DNA of 64,000 nucleotides, taken from assembly GCA_030685235.1 (NCBI GenBank), contig MU839139.1, positions 1 through 64,000 on the forward strand, in the 5' to 3' direction. This document shows positions 1-10,550 of this stretch, in pieces (positions within the stretch are counted from its first letter, which is position 1; every line of letters starts with the position of its first letter). Under the pieces are notes generated by a model. That model saw only the letters and a list, made by a program, of their open reading frames with translations, searched no databases and was not told the DNA's origin. The position numbers and the translations under genes are program-made. Source of the stretch: Copromyces sp. CBS 386.78. Its lineage: Eukaryota; Ascomycota; Sordariomycetes; Sordariales; Sordariaceae.

Positions 1-95
1 TATTTTATTTTATTTTATTTTATTTTATTTTATTTTATTTTATTTTATTTTATTTTATTTTATTTTATTTTATTTTATTTTATTTTATTTTATTT
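1..95. repeat. (TTTTA)n pentanucleotide microsatellite
   Basis: An almost perfect tandem array of the 5-bp unit TATTT opens the window and may continue to its left. It then decays into T-rich sequence. No coding content is visible. Confidence 0.95.
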
Positions 96-545
96 CTTTC
101 TTTATTTATTTATTTTATTTTTATATTTATTTATTTTAATTTTTCTTTATTTTTAAGTTTTATTTTATTTCTATTTATATTTTTTCTTTTTCGTTTTCTT
201 TTCATTTTTCATTTTCCTTTTCATTTTCTTCTTCTTTTTCTTTTATTTTTACTTTTATTTTTATTTTTGTTTTTACTTTTTATATATATATATATACTCT
301 TACATTTATATTTAATATTATTTATAGTTTTATATTTATATTTATTTTTATTTTTATTTCTATTTTATTTTATTTTTATTTTTATTTTTATTTTCTATTT
401 TATTTTATTTTAAAAAATTCTTTTTCTAAAGATCTATTTAGCCAATTTTTTTAAACTAAGATTTCTCTTTAAATAGAAGCCGCATGGACTTCTAGCTAGG
501 TTCATCATAACTGCTAAAAAATAATGATCATTTGAGTACCCTTTT
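96..545. other. AT-rich low-complexity DNA
   Basis: Pyrimidine-rich T/A sequence with short TTTTC, TTTTA and TATA runs. No ORF, RNA gene or recognisable transposon domain is visible. It stops sharply where GC-balanced DNA starts, just before the telomere-like repeat at 553. Confidence 0.7.
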
Positions 546-552
546 TATTTTC

Positions 553-565
553 AGGGTTAGGGTTA
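553..565 (+). repeat. Interstitial telomere-like repeat (about 2 units)
   Basis: AGGGTTAGGGTTA, two units of the fungal telomere repeat, lies at the junction between AT-rich DNA on the left and GC-balanced DNA on the right. Two units can arise by chance. A second run at 19921 at a similar boundary makes it more notable. Confidence 0.5.
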
Positions 566-1168
566 AGCGAGAGCGCGAAACCGAAGATGTGAACATAAGG
601 TTGCGAGGTTACAAGGTACAAATAGATTTGGGGTGTAACAATAAAATACCTGCCAGGTGGAAAGTGGGGTAGAATACAGTTGAATATATAAGCCTCCGTA
701 CTATGCCTATCACCCCTTAACTTAACACAAAACAGTCTAAATCAGTTAAGGTCAGTTATGATTCAACCATCTGCACCAACTTACAGGTACGCATCGCCTT
801 ATGTAAACCTATACAACGGATCACACGTTACATGAAACCGCTGTGTAGCCTGATATGTGCACCTGGAATCCCGCACACCTTTCCTTATTTCTTCCCAGTT
901 TCCCTCGCAAAAGAAGAATGGCGGCAACGACCCTCTGTCGACCTTCATCCATTGCTTGCCCATGACTCCCATCCCATTCTCCATTTATCAACAGGACTTA
1001 CCCGCCGTTCATTCTTCTGTCGCGATCTCGCGATACCAACGACCGAACCACGACGCGATGCCTTGACGGGACGCAATCACGACGCCATAGGATTTCTCGA
1101 CATCACAACTAGGATGACCGACGAGCAAGAGAAGAAGAGGTGGAAACATTGAAAATGACCGTAGTGGG
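566..1168. other. Intergenic, no supported gene
   Basis: Several short overlapping ORFs on both strands, none with protein-like composition or recognisable motifs. I see nothing supportable here. Confidence 0.5.
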
Positions 1169-1727
1169 AAAATCTGTTTCCAGACATTAATTGTGGCTGT
1201 TGGATAATAACCACAACCAATGTCTGAAAACCAACGCATCTTTCTTATAGGGGGGTAAGCGCTGTACTATAGTGGCCTTGGATTTGGAGTTAGGTCGGAT
1301 CCGAATTCCGAAATTTTTAAAGTTTCGAAGTCCCTCCTTCCCCAACCTCCAACATCCCCTTTATTAACGGAAAGAACCAACTCTTTCTTCCAGAAACAAC
1401 TAAATGGCCTAGTGGCCAAGTGGTTATTGAAGTAGTTCTTCATTGTGACATCCTCTATTCGATTCCTGTTTGTGACAAAATTTTTGAAGTTATTCTAACC
1501 TAGAAATTCCGGCTCAGTCTCTAGTACTCGCCTTCAACTCAGGGTAGTACCCTTACTACGCCGCCTACTTCCCGGGTAGCCCTTAGAGGTAAAAGGCCTA
1601 CTAAAGTAGAGGTATAGAAGGTAATACCCTATACTTTTGCCTTTTAGGGGCCTGGGAGACAATCAATGTCTGGAAAGCAATTACTGTTTTCTAAACATTG
1701 GTTGTCTGACTCAGGGTTTCCCGCTTC
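1169..1727 (+). mobile_element. SINE-like repeat with tRNA-like core and hairpin ends, copy 1
   Basis: A repeat of about 560 bp that recurs inverted at 29328-29795, with its right end also at 19493-19570. The left end is an imperfect hairpin (arms 1177-1201 and 1206-1230). The right end is another (1658-1676 and 1688-1706). Both hairpins contain the same CAATGTCTGGAAA-like word. The middle holds a tRNA-like segment at about 1405-1478. I infer a tRNA-derived non-autonomous element, or a composite of one. The 3' tail and target duplications are not clear. Confidence 0.6.
1405..1478 (+). other. Degenerate tRNA-like segment inside the repeat
   Basis: GTGGCCAAGTGGTT at about 1412-1425 resembles a pol III A box and TATTCGATTCC at about 1457-1467 resembles a B box. 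Their spacing suits a tRNA. The anticodon and T stems do not pair well, and the second copy (29486-29560) differs by transitions, so this is a tRNA-derived relic and not a functional tRNA. Confidence 0.5.
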
Positions 1728-2692
1728 GGGAGTTTGTTTTGAACCGCGAACTCAATTCGGCAAACAAGAGATGGAGAGAACTTGGGAATACATTGAGCCG
1801 GACACCCTGCCGTTGCGGACTTTCTCTATATCGATGTCACGCTTGCATTGACATTGAAGCCTCCGATGCCCTGAACCCAGGTGACATCGACGAGACTCGC
1901 GCGTCAAGCACCGGCACGAATGCCCAAATGATCGGCTCGCGATGTGGCATTCGAGTTCAGGCTTAGTGGATAAGGGGTTAGCTATCATCGGTTGTGTTCT
2001 CGCTGGAAGAGGTCAAAGAGGGGTCTATCGCGGTGCTGGAGTGGGATTTCACGGCAAGGTCGAAAATGAACCGACGACGAACAGACTGAGACTGGATAAT
2101 CAAGTGAAGAGGCGAATCGGGAACAAGTGAACCGAGAAGCTGGTAGCGGACGGCGATCATCACGGTATAAACGGCCCCCATCCAGCCATTTCCAGGATTT
2201 TTGGTGCGCAACGTGGATGCCACGGATGAAACCAATGACGAGTTACTTCAAGAACCACTTTGCCTCTTGGTTGTTTTGAAGAACATGGCTGGTCCTTTCC
2301 TCTTAGGACGTGAAAATGGGATTCTTTGGGGAAGGAAAACTGGGGAGGTGGGAACTTGCAACTTTGAGAGATTCCGGGCAACGTCCCGGAACCGACCCAG
2401 GCTCCGATGAAATGTCCTACACCACAGCAACCTGGCGGGGGTTTTGGGAACATCAGGGCATTGGAAGTGAAGAAGGTGCCGCGGCAACATCGGAAGTTAC
2501 AAACCGCACACTCCCGCTCAAGGCAAGAAAGGCCCGGGAGACTTCAGACAGTGGCGATTGTTTGTACATAAGGGGACCCCAAATGCGAACGAATGCAACA
2601 GCGCAATCTCATGTTGCTCAACATCACATACGGACATTTTTCTCGACTCATCGATTCCCGAGTATTCATTGCCTTCTTTATTTCCGAACTCA
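1728..2692. other. Upstream region of the first zinc-finger gene
   Basis: Overlapping short ORFs without recognisable motifs. The stretch lies between the SINE-like repeat and the putative start codon at 2693, so it should hold the promoter and 5' UTR of the next gene. I see no clear TATA element. Confidence 0.4.
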
Positions 2693-4302
2693 ATGGATCT
2701 ATCCGATATATCAGATGGTCAAGACTTCCATAGTTCCGACCGGGACGTGGATGCTAGCGGCACGGGATCATCCTCCGACATCACCGGTGACCCGGTCTTT
2801 TAGTTTTGGACTGCTACCGACGAGAACCAACATGTTAGACCATTTGGACAGACAATTCCGATCACCCGAGGCGCTGTATGTGCTTCATCAATTCCACACC
2901 TACTCACCCACCTTCATACTTTCTCCCTCAGCTCCCTTTTCGATATAATACAGGTATATCCATTGTCAATTTAATCGGCTAATTTTTGCCTCTTTTCATC
3001 CAGGACGGTCCCCAAAGCCAGACCACAGTCCCGGAGCCCGTAACGCATTTCCCGATGCCTTTCAACACGGATTCTAACACTGGGTACATGCTGCCTAACC
3101 AACCGTTAATTGCTAACCACCCTCCCCTCGATCTCACGTCGACGTCCACTACCCTGATAATGCCCTCTCACATACACTCGTACACGGATTATAATACCGG
3201 ATACATGCAGCCCTACCAACAGTCAGTCACTGACTACTTTCCTTTCGACCCTACGTTTACGTCCGCTGCCCCGATAGTGCCTTCTCCCATGCTCCCCAGG
3301 ACGGATTATGATACCGGGTACATGCCACTCAACCAACCGTTCACCACCAGTGACTTTCCTCTCGACCCTACGGTCACGTCCGCTGCCCCGATAGTGCCTT
3401 CTCCTATATCCCCCAGACCGCATGATAATACCGGGTACATGCCGCCCAACCAACCGTCAACGACCAGCCACACATCCTACGACTCTATATCCACGCCCGC
3501 TGCCAACACCAGTAATCACTTCCACGAAGCTCCCCCCTCTGCCTCGGCCTCGGCCTCTTCCCCCACGGCCACAGCTAGCCAACCCATCAACAACATTATC
3601 TCCCCCATCGAGGTCATCATCCACGACGACGCGGAAAGTCGTACGTGCATCCCCTGCGGCGGCCTGACCTTTGCGACAAATTCCAGCTACCGGAGGCACT
3701 GTAAGCTTGACCAACACCTTAAAAATGTCGCCCTAAGGGAGGGGCGCGTGTTTTGCCCCTACCCGACGTGCTGTTTCGCAGAGAAGAACGGGGGATACTT
3801 CACTCGAGACACATATCTGCGGAACCACGTCAACACGGCTCATAAGCCCCAGATAAGACGGCTTGATGCATCCACGTCCGTTGCCAACAGCAGAGAAGAC
3901 CACGTCCACAAAACTCGTTCCATCTCCGCCGCACCCTCTGGCTCTATAGGTGCCTCTGCGGCCACAGTCACAGCTAGCCAACCCATCAACAACATTATCT
4001 CCCCCATCGAGGTCATCATCCACGACGACGTGGAAAGCCGTACGTGCATCCCCTGCGGCGGCAAGACTTTTCCACAAACTTCCGACTACCGGGAGCACTG
4101 TGAGACGGACAAACACATTGCAAATGTCACTCTATTGACGGGCCGTCCTCCGGAATCAACTCCAGAGCGCTTCTTTTGCCCCTACCCAAACTGTATGAAA
4201 GGGACCAAAAAGTCGAGAGAGGAGGGTTATGCCTACAGGAGGACTCTCAACCAACATATCAGGACTTTGCACAAGCATGAAGAGGATTTGAAGCGAAGCT
4301 AG
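2693..4302 (+). CDS. C2H2 zinc-finger protein with four fingers (paralogue A)
   Basis: Exon 2 (3004-4302, 432 residues) is certain; exon 1 is not. Exon 2 has four 39-residue repeats centred on TGYM(P/L)NQP, then two copies of a paired-finger module. Finger cysteines and histidines lie at about nt 3646/3655/3697/3715, 3754/3769/3826/3841, 4045/4054/4096/4114 and 4177/4192/4255/4270. In each pair finger 1 is CX2CX13HX5H and finger 2 is CX4CX18-20HX4H. Exon 1 probably starts at ATG 2693 (begins MDLSDISDGQDF, acidic), but that frame meets TAG at 2801. Either the donor is GTCTTT at 2795 (acceptor CAG at 3003, phase 0), or the tidy intron 2954-3003 is used and the TAG is a real nonsense codon. Likely a nuclear nucleic-acid-binding protein; target unknown. 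Confidence 0.75.
3076..3480 (+). repeat. 117-bp in-frame tandem repeat in paralogue A
   Basis: The words NTGYM or DTGYM recur exactly every 39 codons (nt 3076, 3193, 3310, 3427). Each unit continues with a proline-rich stretch containing TSAAPIVPSP in the middle copies. The fourth unit is partial. The units are diverged but clearly homologous. Confidence 0.9.
3571..4068 (+). repeat. Duplicated zinc-finger module boundary (99-bp near-identical direct repeats)
   Basis: Nucleotides 3571-3669 and 3970-4068 are nearly identical and encode TASQPINNIISPIEVIIHDD followed by the first-finger CIPCGG. The offset is 399 bp. The finger sequences that follow are much more diverged than this linker. Confidence 0.9.
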
Positions 4303-5597
4303 AGGGTCTGAATGGGTGAGAGGGATGATGAGCTGGAACGAAGGGTTTGCCCACAGGACATGATGCGGAGAAACTGTCAGTGGGGAATTGATAGGTTCAA
4401 TAAAGCCATGTATTCACAGGGGCAGGATAAGAAAAAGGCTACCTACGTACCCAGACATTAGACAAGAAGTATTATGGACGCAAAGGGACGGAACAAGAAA
4501 GCAACCAGCGAAAGCAACCAGCGAATAGTAGACTCAAAGCGATGTGCGAAAGAAGGAAGGAAGGTTGATGGGTTGTCTCTGAGCTCATTCATAAGGTAGG
4601 TACCATTATTTCATAGCCGTTCGACGGGAAATGTACTACCAAGTATTGTGTAAAGAGTTACCCTCTTTACCTACCTACACAATGTTACTCGAAGTGAATG
4701 TTATCCGATGTGTACTAGTAAAATACCTACGCCTTCGCAGCTAGTACGTGTAATTACTATATCGCCTAGCGTCCCTGCTGTACTGTGCGCTGAAATACAC
4801 TAAATGGAGCACCGGCCACAATACACTCCAGTCTGTACCTGAACCCGCTCAGGTCGGCAGCATCCGGATTGCTTTAGGGACAAGGCTTCTTGTGTCCCTT
4901 GCAGGTCCTGGTCACAGCATGGGTACCTAGGTACGATTGACCAATGAAAACTCGGAATTGGTCCCCTAGCTTTCCTAATTTGTTAAGAGTCACGGCAGTC
5001 TGCGAGCGCCAACGCTACCTTACCTATAGTCTAGCATGCAAGCTCGCTGTAACGTGCGAAACGTAAGGTAGCGTTTCTTTGTTAGCTCCAAACCGCAATG
5101 TCCGTCTTTGACCGAGCCAGTTGTAGCTGGGTAGCTAGACAATTGCATGTTTTCTTTAAGCTTCGAAGCAAAGGCAAATCAATAGGAGACGAGACGCAGG
5201 TTAATTATCGCTATACTATCCTATTGATATCCTGGCTAGGGGCAAAACTGCGACTGAGAGTATTAGACATTATTCGCAGCCGCTGAAAGACCTGAAAGAC
5301 AAAACCGCTGCTCTGCAGCTCTGGAGGAACCAAAAGCAAGAAGGGGAAAAAAAACAAAAAAAACAACAACAACAAAAGAACAAAAAAAAAAAAAAAAAAG
5401 AGATTGGAGAGTGAACAGCCATACGAACGAAACATATCTCCGAGTGTAGGTGATCATCAAAGAATCCTGATTACTTGCAAGTTTAGATGTCCAATATCAG
5501 TGGTGCGTACCGCAACACCTGTAATCTGTACTAGGATCCAGACTCCTTATCCTCCATTGAACGTAGGGTACCTGTTATGCGACGTGACTCGCATCTA
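4303..5597. other. Intergenic between convergent paralogues A and B
   Basis: 3' regions of two convergent zinc-finger genes. It contains AGGTA/TACCT-rich stretches and an A-rich tract at about 5341-5400 (runs of A with AAC spacing). ORFs here are short and low-complexity; no gene is supported. Confidence 0.5.
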
Positions 5598-6709
5598 TCA
5601 TCGCATCCGCCGTGTTTCCTCCTGTTGTTGCTCCTCCCCTTGCTGTCCCTGTCGTAACCGCCGTTTTCTATGCTTCTCGGTTTTCCTATGACGGTCAAAG
5701 TCCCGCTTGACGTCGGTAGAAAAGCGGCAGGGGTGGCAGGTGTACCGGCGGGAGGCATGGTGGTCGTACGAGACTCTATAAACCCGTTCTCCGTTACCTT
5801 TCCTGTTCCCGCTTTTACTTGCGTTGGCACAAGTCTCTTGCTCGGAAAGGTCTGAAGCAGGGGTGGCGTGATTGGAGTAGGACTCGGCGTGGTAGTGGTG
5901 GCCGTAGTTGTGATCATCATCGGCTACCGTCGTGGGGGTAGTTATTGTGATGATGGGTGCCGTGGGTGTTGAAGGAGACACGGCCGGGGTCAACAGAGGT
6001 ATGTTGCTCTGCATCGTGCTTGTTGGTATTGTCAGAGCCCGGCCGATGTCAAGGTTGAGGCTGAGGCCAAAGTCGGGGGCTTGCGCATGGACATCGGCAC
6101 GGCCGTAAACCGGGGTATCGACGGGTATGGAAAAATGCAATCCATGGACGGCATGGGCATTGCTGTTGTTGAACGAGCTGGGCGGCAATATTGTGGAGTG
6201 TTGGGTGCTGTTGTTGTTGTTATCGAGATTCATGGCATTGAACCCTGGTTCTTGATATTTGCCATACATGATGCCGGTATTCCGCACGCTTTCCAAGCCC
6301 TCCATGTAGTTGCCTCCCGGGAACGAGCTATTAGGGAACCGCCCGTAATCCGACCCTCCGGGTACCGATGGTCCCGGGTCTGGAAAGATATCCGGATACA
6401 CCCCTATGGAAGACATTCCGAGTTCCTGCCCGGCGTACTGGAGCCATGTTAGCGGCTGTGGATTCGGTGTCTTGCTGAAATTAGGTAGACGGGAGCCGAA
6501 GGGGTCCGGTGAGGTGATTGATCGGTGATTTTGGGACGTACATGGTTGGTAGAATATAGCGCTTGTCCGGGCTCATGTTGCGTGTAGGGGACTATTACCT
6601 GCTCCATGCCGTAAACATCGGGGCTGTCCGCTTGAGCATTGGACATGGACCCGGAAATATCATGGTCGTTAATGGGGAAATAGCCCATCGACGACCAGTT
6701 GGGCTCCAT
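5598..6709 (-). CDS. C2H2 zinc-finger protein, finger 2 missing (paralogue B)
   Basis: Predicted as two exons: 6709-6542 (56 codons, begins MEPNWSSMGYF) and 6470-5598, giving 346 residues. The intron starts with a canonical GTACGT and the reading frame is kept if the acceptor is the AAG at 6471, 10 nt after a CTAAT branch-like site. The long middle is rich in S, T, N, P and H. One finger lies near the C-terminus: C301, C304, H317, H323 (CX2CX12HX5H, with KRDFDRH as in paralogue D). The protein then ends in a Q/E/R-rich tail with no CPxxxC second finger. It looks like a member truncated after finger 1. Function is probably DNA or RNA binding; partners unknown. Confidence 0.8.
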
Positions 6710-7727
6710 TGACGTATTCTAGAGAAAGACTCGTCGTTAGACTTGAGTATCGGAGTCCCCAGAGACCGATGCTTCTGGTACTTGGCGAGCGAAGCGTTCT
6801 CGAGTGAGCGTAGGTGGGGTATCGAGAGTCTAGGTCAGCGCCTGGTGTTGAGATATGGGAAGTGGCAGAAGGTGTCTTATGAAGTCGAGTCGATGTCATG
6901 GCCCTGGGTAGCTGGGCAGAAAGCTGGAGTTGGCTAGCGACGCCATCTTGGGTATTAATACAGACGGTCGTCTAGACGTCTACATCGATGCTCGAAAAGC
7001 CTCGGGCCACGAATCGAAGCTGGAATCTGGAACAGGCGGTGATAATTTGATTCGCTGGCGACGAGGCTAACTCGGCCGACATCATCTGGAGTCTTTCTTC
7101 ATTGCGCGCTACCTTGGAGGTAGACAAGTAGTTGGAGCGCTGTTGCCGGCCGACTTTGATCCGGAGAGTTCGGATTGCAAGGCTGGAAGACTGTGAAAAG
7201 GCGTAAAAGGATGAATTGAGGAAGAGAATGGAAACACGAGGCGCATGGGAAAGTTCTCCCAGAGTTTGGGGTCGACCCTGCCAGTCAACTAACCAAAAGC
7301 GGGCAGTTGCCAGTGTCTGTTAGCAGGTACCTTCCTAAAGCGCTGTTCTGACGTGAGGAGAATAGTTGCGGGCTAACATGCATGAGGGCCCGGGGTTTTG
7401 GGGGCTCTCGGCGGTCGCGGGGTTGACCGTCAGAGCCAAGTCGATTGTGTGGGTCCTCTGTGACTTTACACGTAGCTTGCCCCCTGTGCCTGTACCTCTA
7501 AGCGCCGTGCCCAACAGACCAGTGGATGGTATCGCATCGCCAATGACACGGGAGGCCGTCCGTCTGCCGGACCGATGTCGTCAAAGAACACAAACGGTGG
7601 AGAAGCATGCAAAACTTACAGGCCATTCAGCCTCAGATGAGGCTATCTCAGCCCTAGAGTGTTTCAATTCCGTCGACCATGTGTCTATGGTCAGTTTCCA
7701 CAAGTCGTCAACTTTCCGGGACCTTAC
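6710..7727. other. Upstream region of paralogue B, no other gene supported
   Basis: Promoter and 5' UTR of the minus-strand gene should lie at its left side. The + strand ORF at 7366-7902 has no convincing start context or domain. Nothing else is supportable. Confidence 0.4.
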
Positions 7728-8192
7728 CTACTTTTCCGCCACGTCTCCAGCCTGGCGCAGTATTTCAGATGAGGTGATGCTATATGTGAGAGATCTCAGG
7801 GAAACAACACAACACCTAGTATCACATCGCTTGGAACTCGGGTTATGGTCGGACGAACACTTTATTTCAACGTCCGAACCGCATTGGGTCGGCATGTGGT
7901 GACTCGTGCATTCAGACGTGAAACAGTGGAATGGCGATTTCATAAACGGGCGTCCGAGGAATGCGAAGCATTGGATTGCATCGATTGATGGACGATTGTT
8001 GAAGTTGTCAAGTCTAACTTGCTTGAACAGAACCGTTGGGTAGCTACGTGAGGGTTGATCCTTAGGTGCCCAACCAGTCCACCCAGTACACTTCCTTATG
8101 TAATCAATGCCGTGACGTCCGTATACATCTATTGCACCCACGTCAAAGTCAAGCCCATGAGGTTCAAAATCAAACTTGATACTGACATCCAT
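7728..8192 (-). CDS. Hypothetical protein, 154 residues, weakly supported
   Basis: An uninterrupted minus-strand ORF beginning MDVSIKFDFEPHGLDF with fairly even amino-acid use, acidic and aromatic at the N-terminus and cysteine-rich in the C-terminal half (FHCFTSEC and further Cys). A TATATATG-like motif lies about 40 bp upstream of the start, which is close for a TATA box. No domain or paralogue in the window is recognised and no signal peptide is visible. It could be a small lineage-specific gene or a chance ORF. Confidence 0.3.
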   Translation of the reverse strand: MDVSIKFDFEPHGLDFDVGAIDVYGRHGIDYIRKCTGWTGWAPKDQPSRSYPTVLFKQVRLDNFNNRPSIDAIQCFAFLGRPFMKSPFHCFTSECTSHHMPTQCGSDVEIKCSSDHNPSSKRCDTRCCVVSLRSLTYSITSSEILRQAGDVAEK

Positions 8193-8809
8193 AGTATCCC
8201 CAAGACCTTTAACATACTAAATCGACATATATAAGGTACTGAACGGTTTTATCGTGCTATGCGTTGTTCCCGAAAACGTAAAGACTCAGGGGCTACTGTG
8301 CAGGGGTACGTACCAATACATACTCATACCGGTCTAAAAACTACCGCAAACCCACACTGAGCCAGGGTAGGATTCAACCCCGACTGAGGCTGAGCCATGG
8401 TACCAAACACACCGTTGGTTACACCTTGTCCCGAGTCCTAAATGCGCCTCTTCACCTATCGGCCATAGCGGGTCTAATAGCGGGTGGCTCAGGTACCTTA
8501 CGGAGTGCCTCAGGCCCGGTAGCGGCCTCCACTTCCAACGACCGTCGTTGACGTCTTCACGGTATCGCCCAGCACAATGATCGACTCAAACAACAATAGA
8601 CAAGTGGAATAATCCAGGCATTTCTTGCTATCCAGGCACGTCGGCAAGTCCGTTCAGGCTCTGCGAATAAGTGATTCTTCATGAGTATGCCATTGAAGTT
8701 CACCACAGACCATAAAGATGCCGTGAGAGCCTCACTGCACCTGCTAAAAGGCATCATACGAAATAACGATGAACGCCAAGGTCTAGACATTTCAGTGAAA
8801 GCCATCAAA
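8193..8809. other. Intergenic, nothing supported
   Basis: No ORF with coding character, no RNA gene and no repeat visible before the MITE at 8815. Confidence 0.4.
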
Positions 8810-8814
8810 CATTG

Positions 8815-9214
8815 GGCGTGTTTGGTTCAACCAACACATTTTCAATCTGTTTTCAACAGGGGTAGAGGAGGGTACAAAGTGCCATCTGCAACCTGTAGAT
8901 AGCGCTTTGTACCATCCTCTACCCCTGTCAACCAACAAAACGCTCTATCTTCATGGTCCAACCCGTTAAGATAGAAACCAACAGAATGAACCATCACCAT
9001 ACCGGATTAGGAAGCTAATACGACCTCATGCAAGCACATGCACGGCGCATACAGGGGAGGTACGGCCAAGAGTCTGGTGCAGGAAGCTTACAGGGGGGTT
9101 ACAGGGGGTAAAGGAGGTCCGACGCCGGATCTATCTTACGATTTGCAATGTGTTGGCTGACAGGGATAATTTCCCCATACAAACTTTTGTTTTGTTGGTT
9201 GAACCAAACACGCC
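8815..9214. mobile_element. 400-bp MITE with about 25-bp terminal inverted repeats
   Basis: The left end GGCGTGTTTGGTTCAACCAA and the right end TTGGTTGAACCAAACACGCC are perfect inverted repeats. CATTG occurs on both sides (8810-8814 and 9215-9219) and is a possible 5-bp target duplication. It carries no ORF of its own, so it is non-autonomous. The GTGTTTGGTT-type terminus is common in Harbinger- and hAT-type MITEs; the superfamily is uncertain. Confidence 0.8.
8856..8928. repeat. Long hairpin inside the MITE
   Basis: Arms 8856-8879 and 8905-8928 are 24-nt inverted repeats with one mismatch (ACAGGGGTAGAGGA and complement), separated by 25 nt. It lies near the left end of the MITE and could be a nested element or a folding structure. 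Confidence 0.85.
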
Positions 9215-9219
9215 CATTG

Positions 9220-10311
9220 TTTCAATTGGTTGTAATAACTGTTTCGACGTTTCGTTACCGGATCACCATCTTCGTTCAAAAAGCATTACCGAAGCAGCCG
9301 CACCGGGTACCTGCTCCAGTCCGGGCCCACCCAAACAGCCGGGCAACTGGGCATAACATTTTGCCAACTCATCTTCAGCCCGGAGTCCTACCCAGCTGAA
9401 CGTCAACGTAACAATGGCAGCTTACAACGCTGATTTGTCAATGGCAACGGGGAATGGCCTTCGGCACGTGCATCATCTTTTGTCGGCTTTCTAGAGCCGT
9501 CACGTGGACTGCCAGATCGTCAATCCATCCTTTGTTGACTTTCCTCCTTCTCCATTCCGATTTCCGCCCAACTTCCAAGTCCGTCAAAATAGAATGATTG
9601 TCCGTTGTCCAGACAGCGGGTCGCGAAGTCGGCTAACAGGTCTCATATAGACCGACTCATACCAACGATCCGCGAGTATAGGACAAGGCATCTTCCACCA
9701 AGGGGTGATCAAGTGACCACCACACGCATCCCACGTCCCCCAAATCCATGCATATACTCACATCTTCATACGACCCACGCTACATCCCCCTTCCCTTCCT
9801 GCCTACCACCGTTAACCTCCTCCGTCACACCCTCACTTATCATGGCCTCTCGCCTCTTACCTCGCTATATGAAATGTGACAATTTGCTAATGCCGCAGGA
9901 ATCCTCCTAGAAATCCACCCATCTGGGTTTCACCCAAGTCCGACCGACCCAAAGCCTCGCTCGCCCGAGGATGAAGCGTCCGATTATTTCAAATCTTCGG
10001 TCTCACCACTGCTCCCATCTTTCATCCAACCAAAAAGGAAGTGAAAAAGAAGGGAAATTAAAGCTTTTTTCTAACATGTGCGTTTATTCAAAGGTCGAAT
10101 CACGTCTTTTCGGCTGCTGATTGGGTGCAATTGTCCCTCTCTCTCTCACCAAAAACCCCATCGGTAACCATAACAGATGCCAACCCCACCTTCCCAATGC
10201 GATGCAACGATGGAACTTTATCCCCGCTTGGTCGTTTTGGCCGCAAAACTCACAAAGATCAGTTAGTGCACTATCTCACTCAGCCCACTGGATTTACTCG
10301 CTGACAATCCC
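9220..10311. other. Intergenic, nothing supported
   Basis: Pyrimidine-rich stretches (about 9720-9850) and small ORFs without motifs. No gene, repeat or RNA is supported. Confidence 0.4.
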
Positions 10312-10429
10312 TTAAGCCGGGAAACTGTATCATTTTTGCCGACATTTCTCTACTTTTAGTACTTGGTGACCACCTAATGATTCGCCAAGAACTGTGAAGC
10401 AGGCTAAACAACACAACGAAAGGAATCAA

Positions 10430-10525
10430 CGATGATGGTGATGTATTGAGGTCTCTAGAAAGAGAGAGGGAGACTCGTAGAGTCTGGAGGTCTAAAACCG
10501 AGGGAGAGGGAGCCCTGTGCGGTGG
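10430..10525 (+). repeat. Dispersed G/A-rich block, copy 1 (diverged)
   Basis: Contains GATGATGGTGATG, a GAGAGAGGGAG tract and GGTCTGGAGGTCTA-like words in the same order as the better-preserved copies at 29796-29957 and 38309-38455. It lies about 2.4 kb upstream of paralogue C. Confidence 0.5.
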
Positions 10526-10526
10526 A

Positions 10527-10550
10527 GCCATGGCTAGCGCCATGGCTAGC
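10527..10550 (+). repeat. 12-bp tandem duplication
   Basis: Two perfect copies of GCCATGGCTAGC in tandem, immediately after the dispersed block. Confidence 0.9.

Noticed and set aside
1..95. Telomere end of the chromosome
   Set aside because: The unit is TTTTA, not TTAGGG; it is a simple-sequence microsatellite.
1405..1478. Functional tRNA gene
   Set aside because: A- and B-box-like words are present but anticodon and T stems do not pair, and the segment lies inside a repeat.
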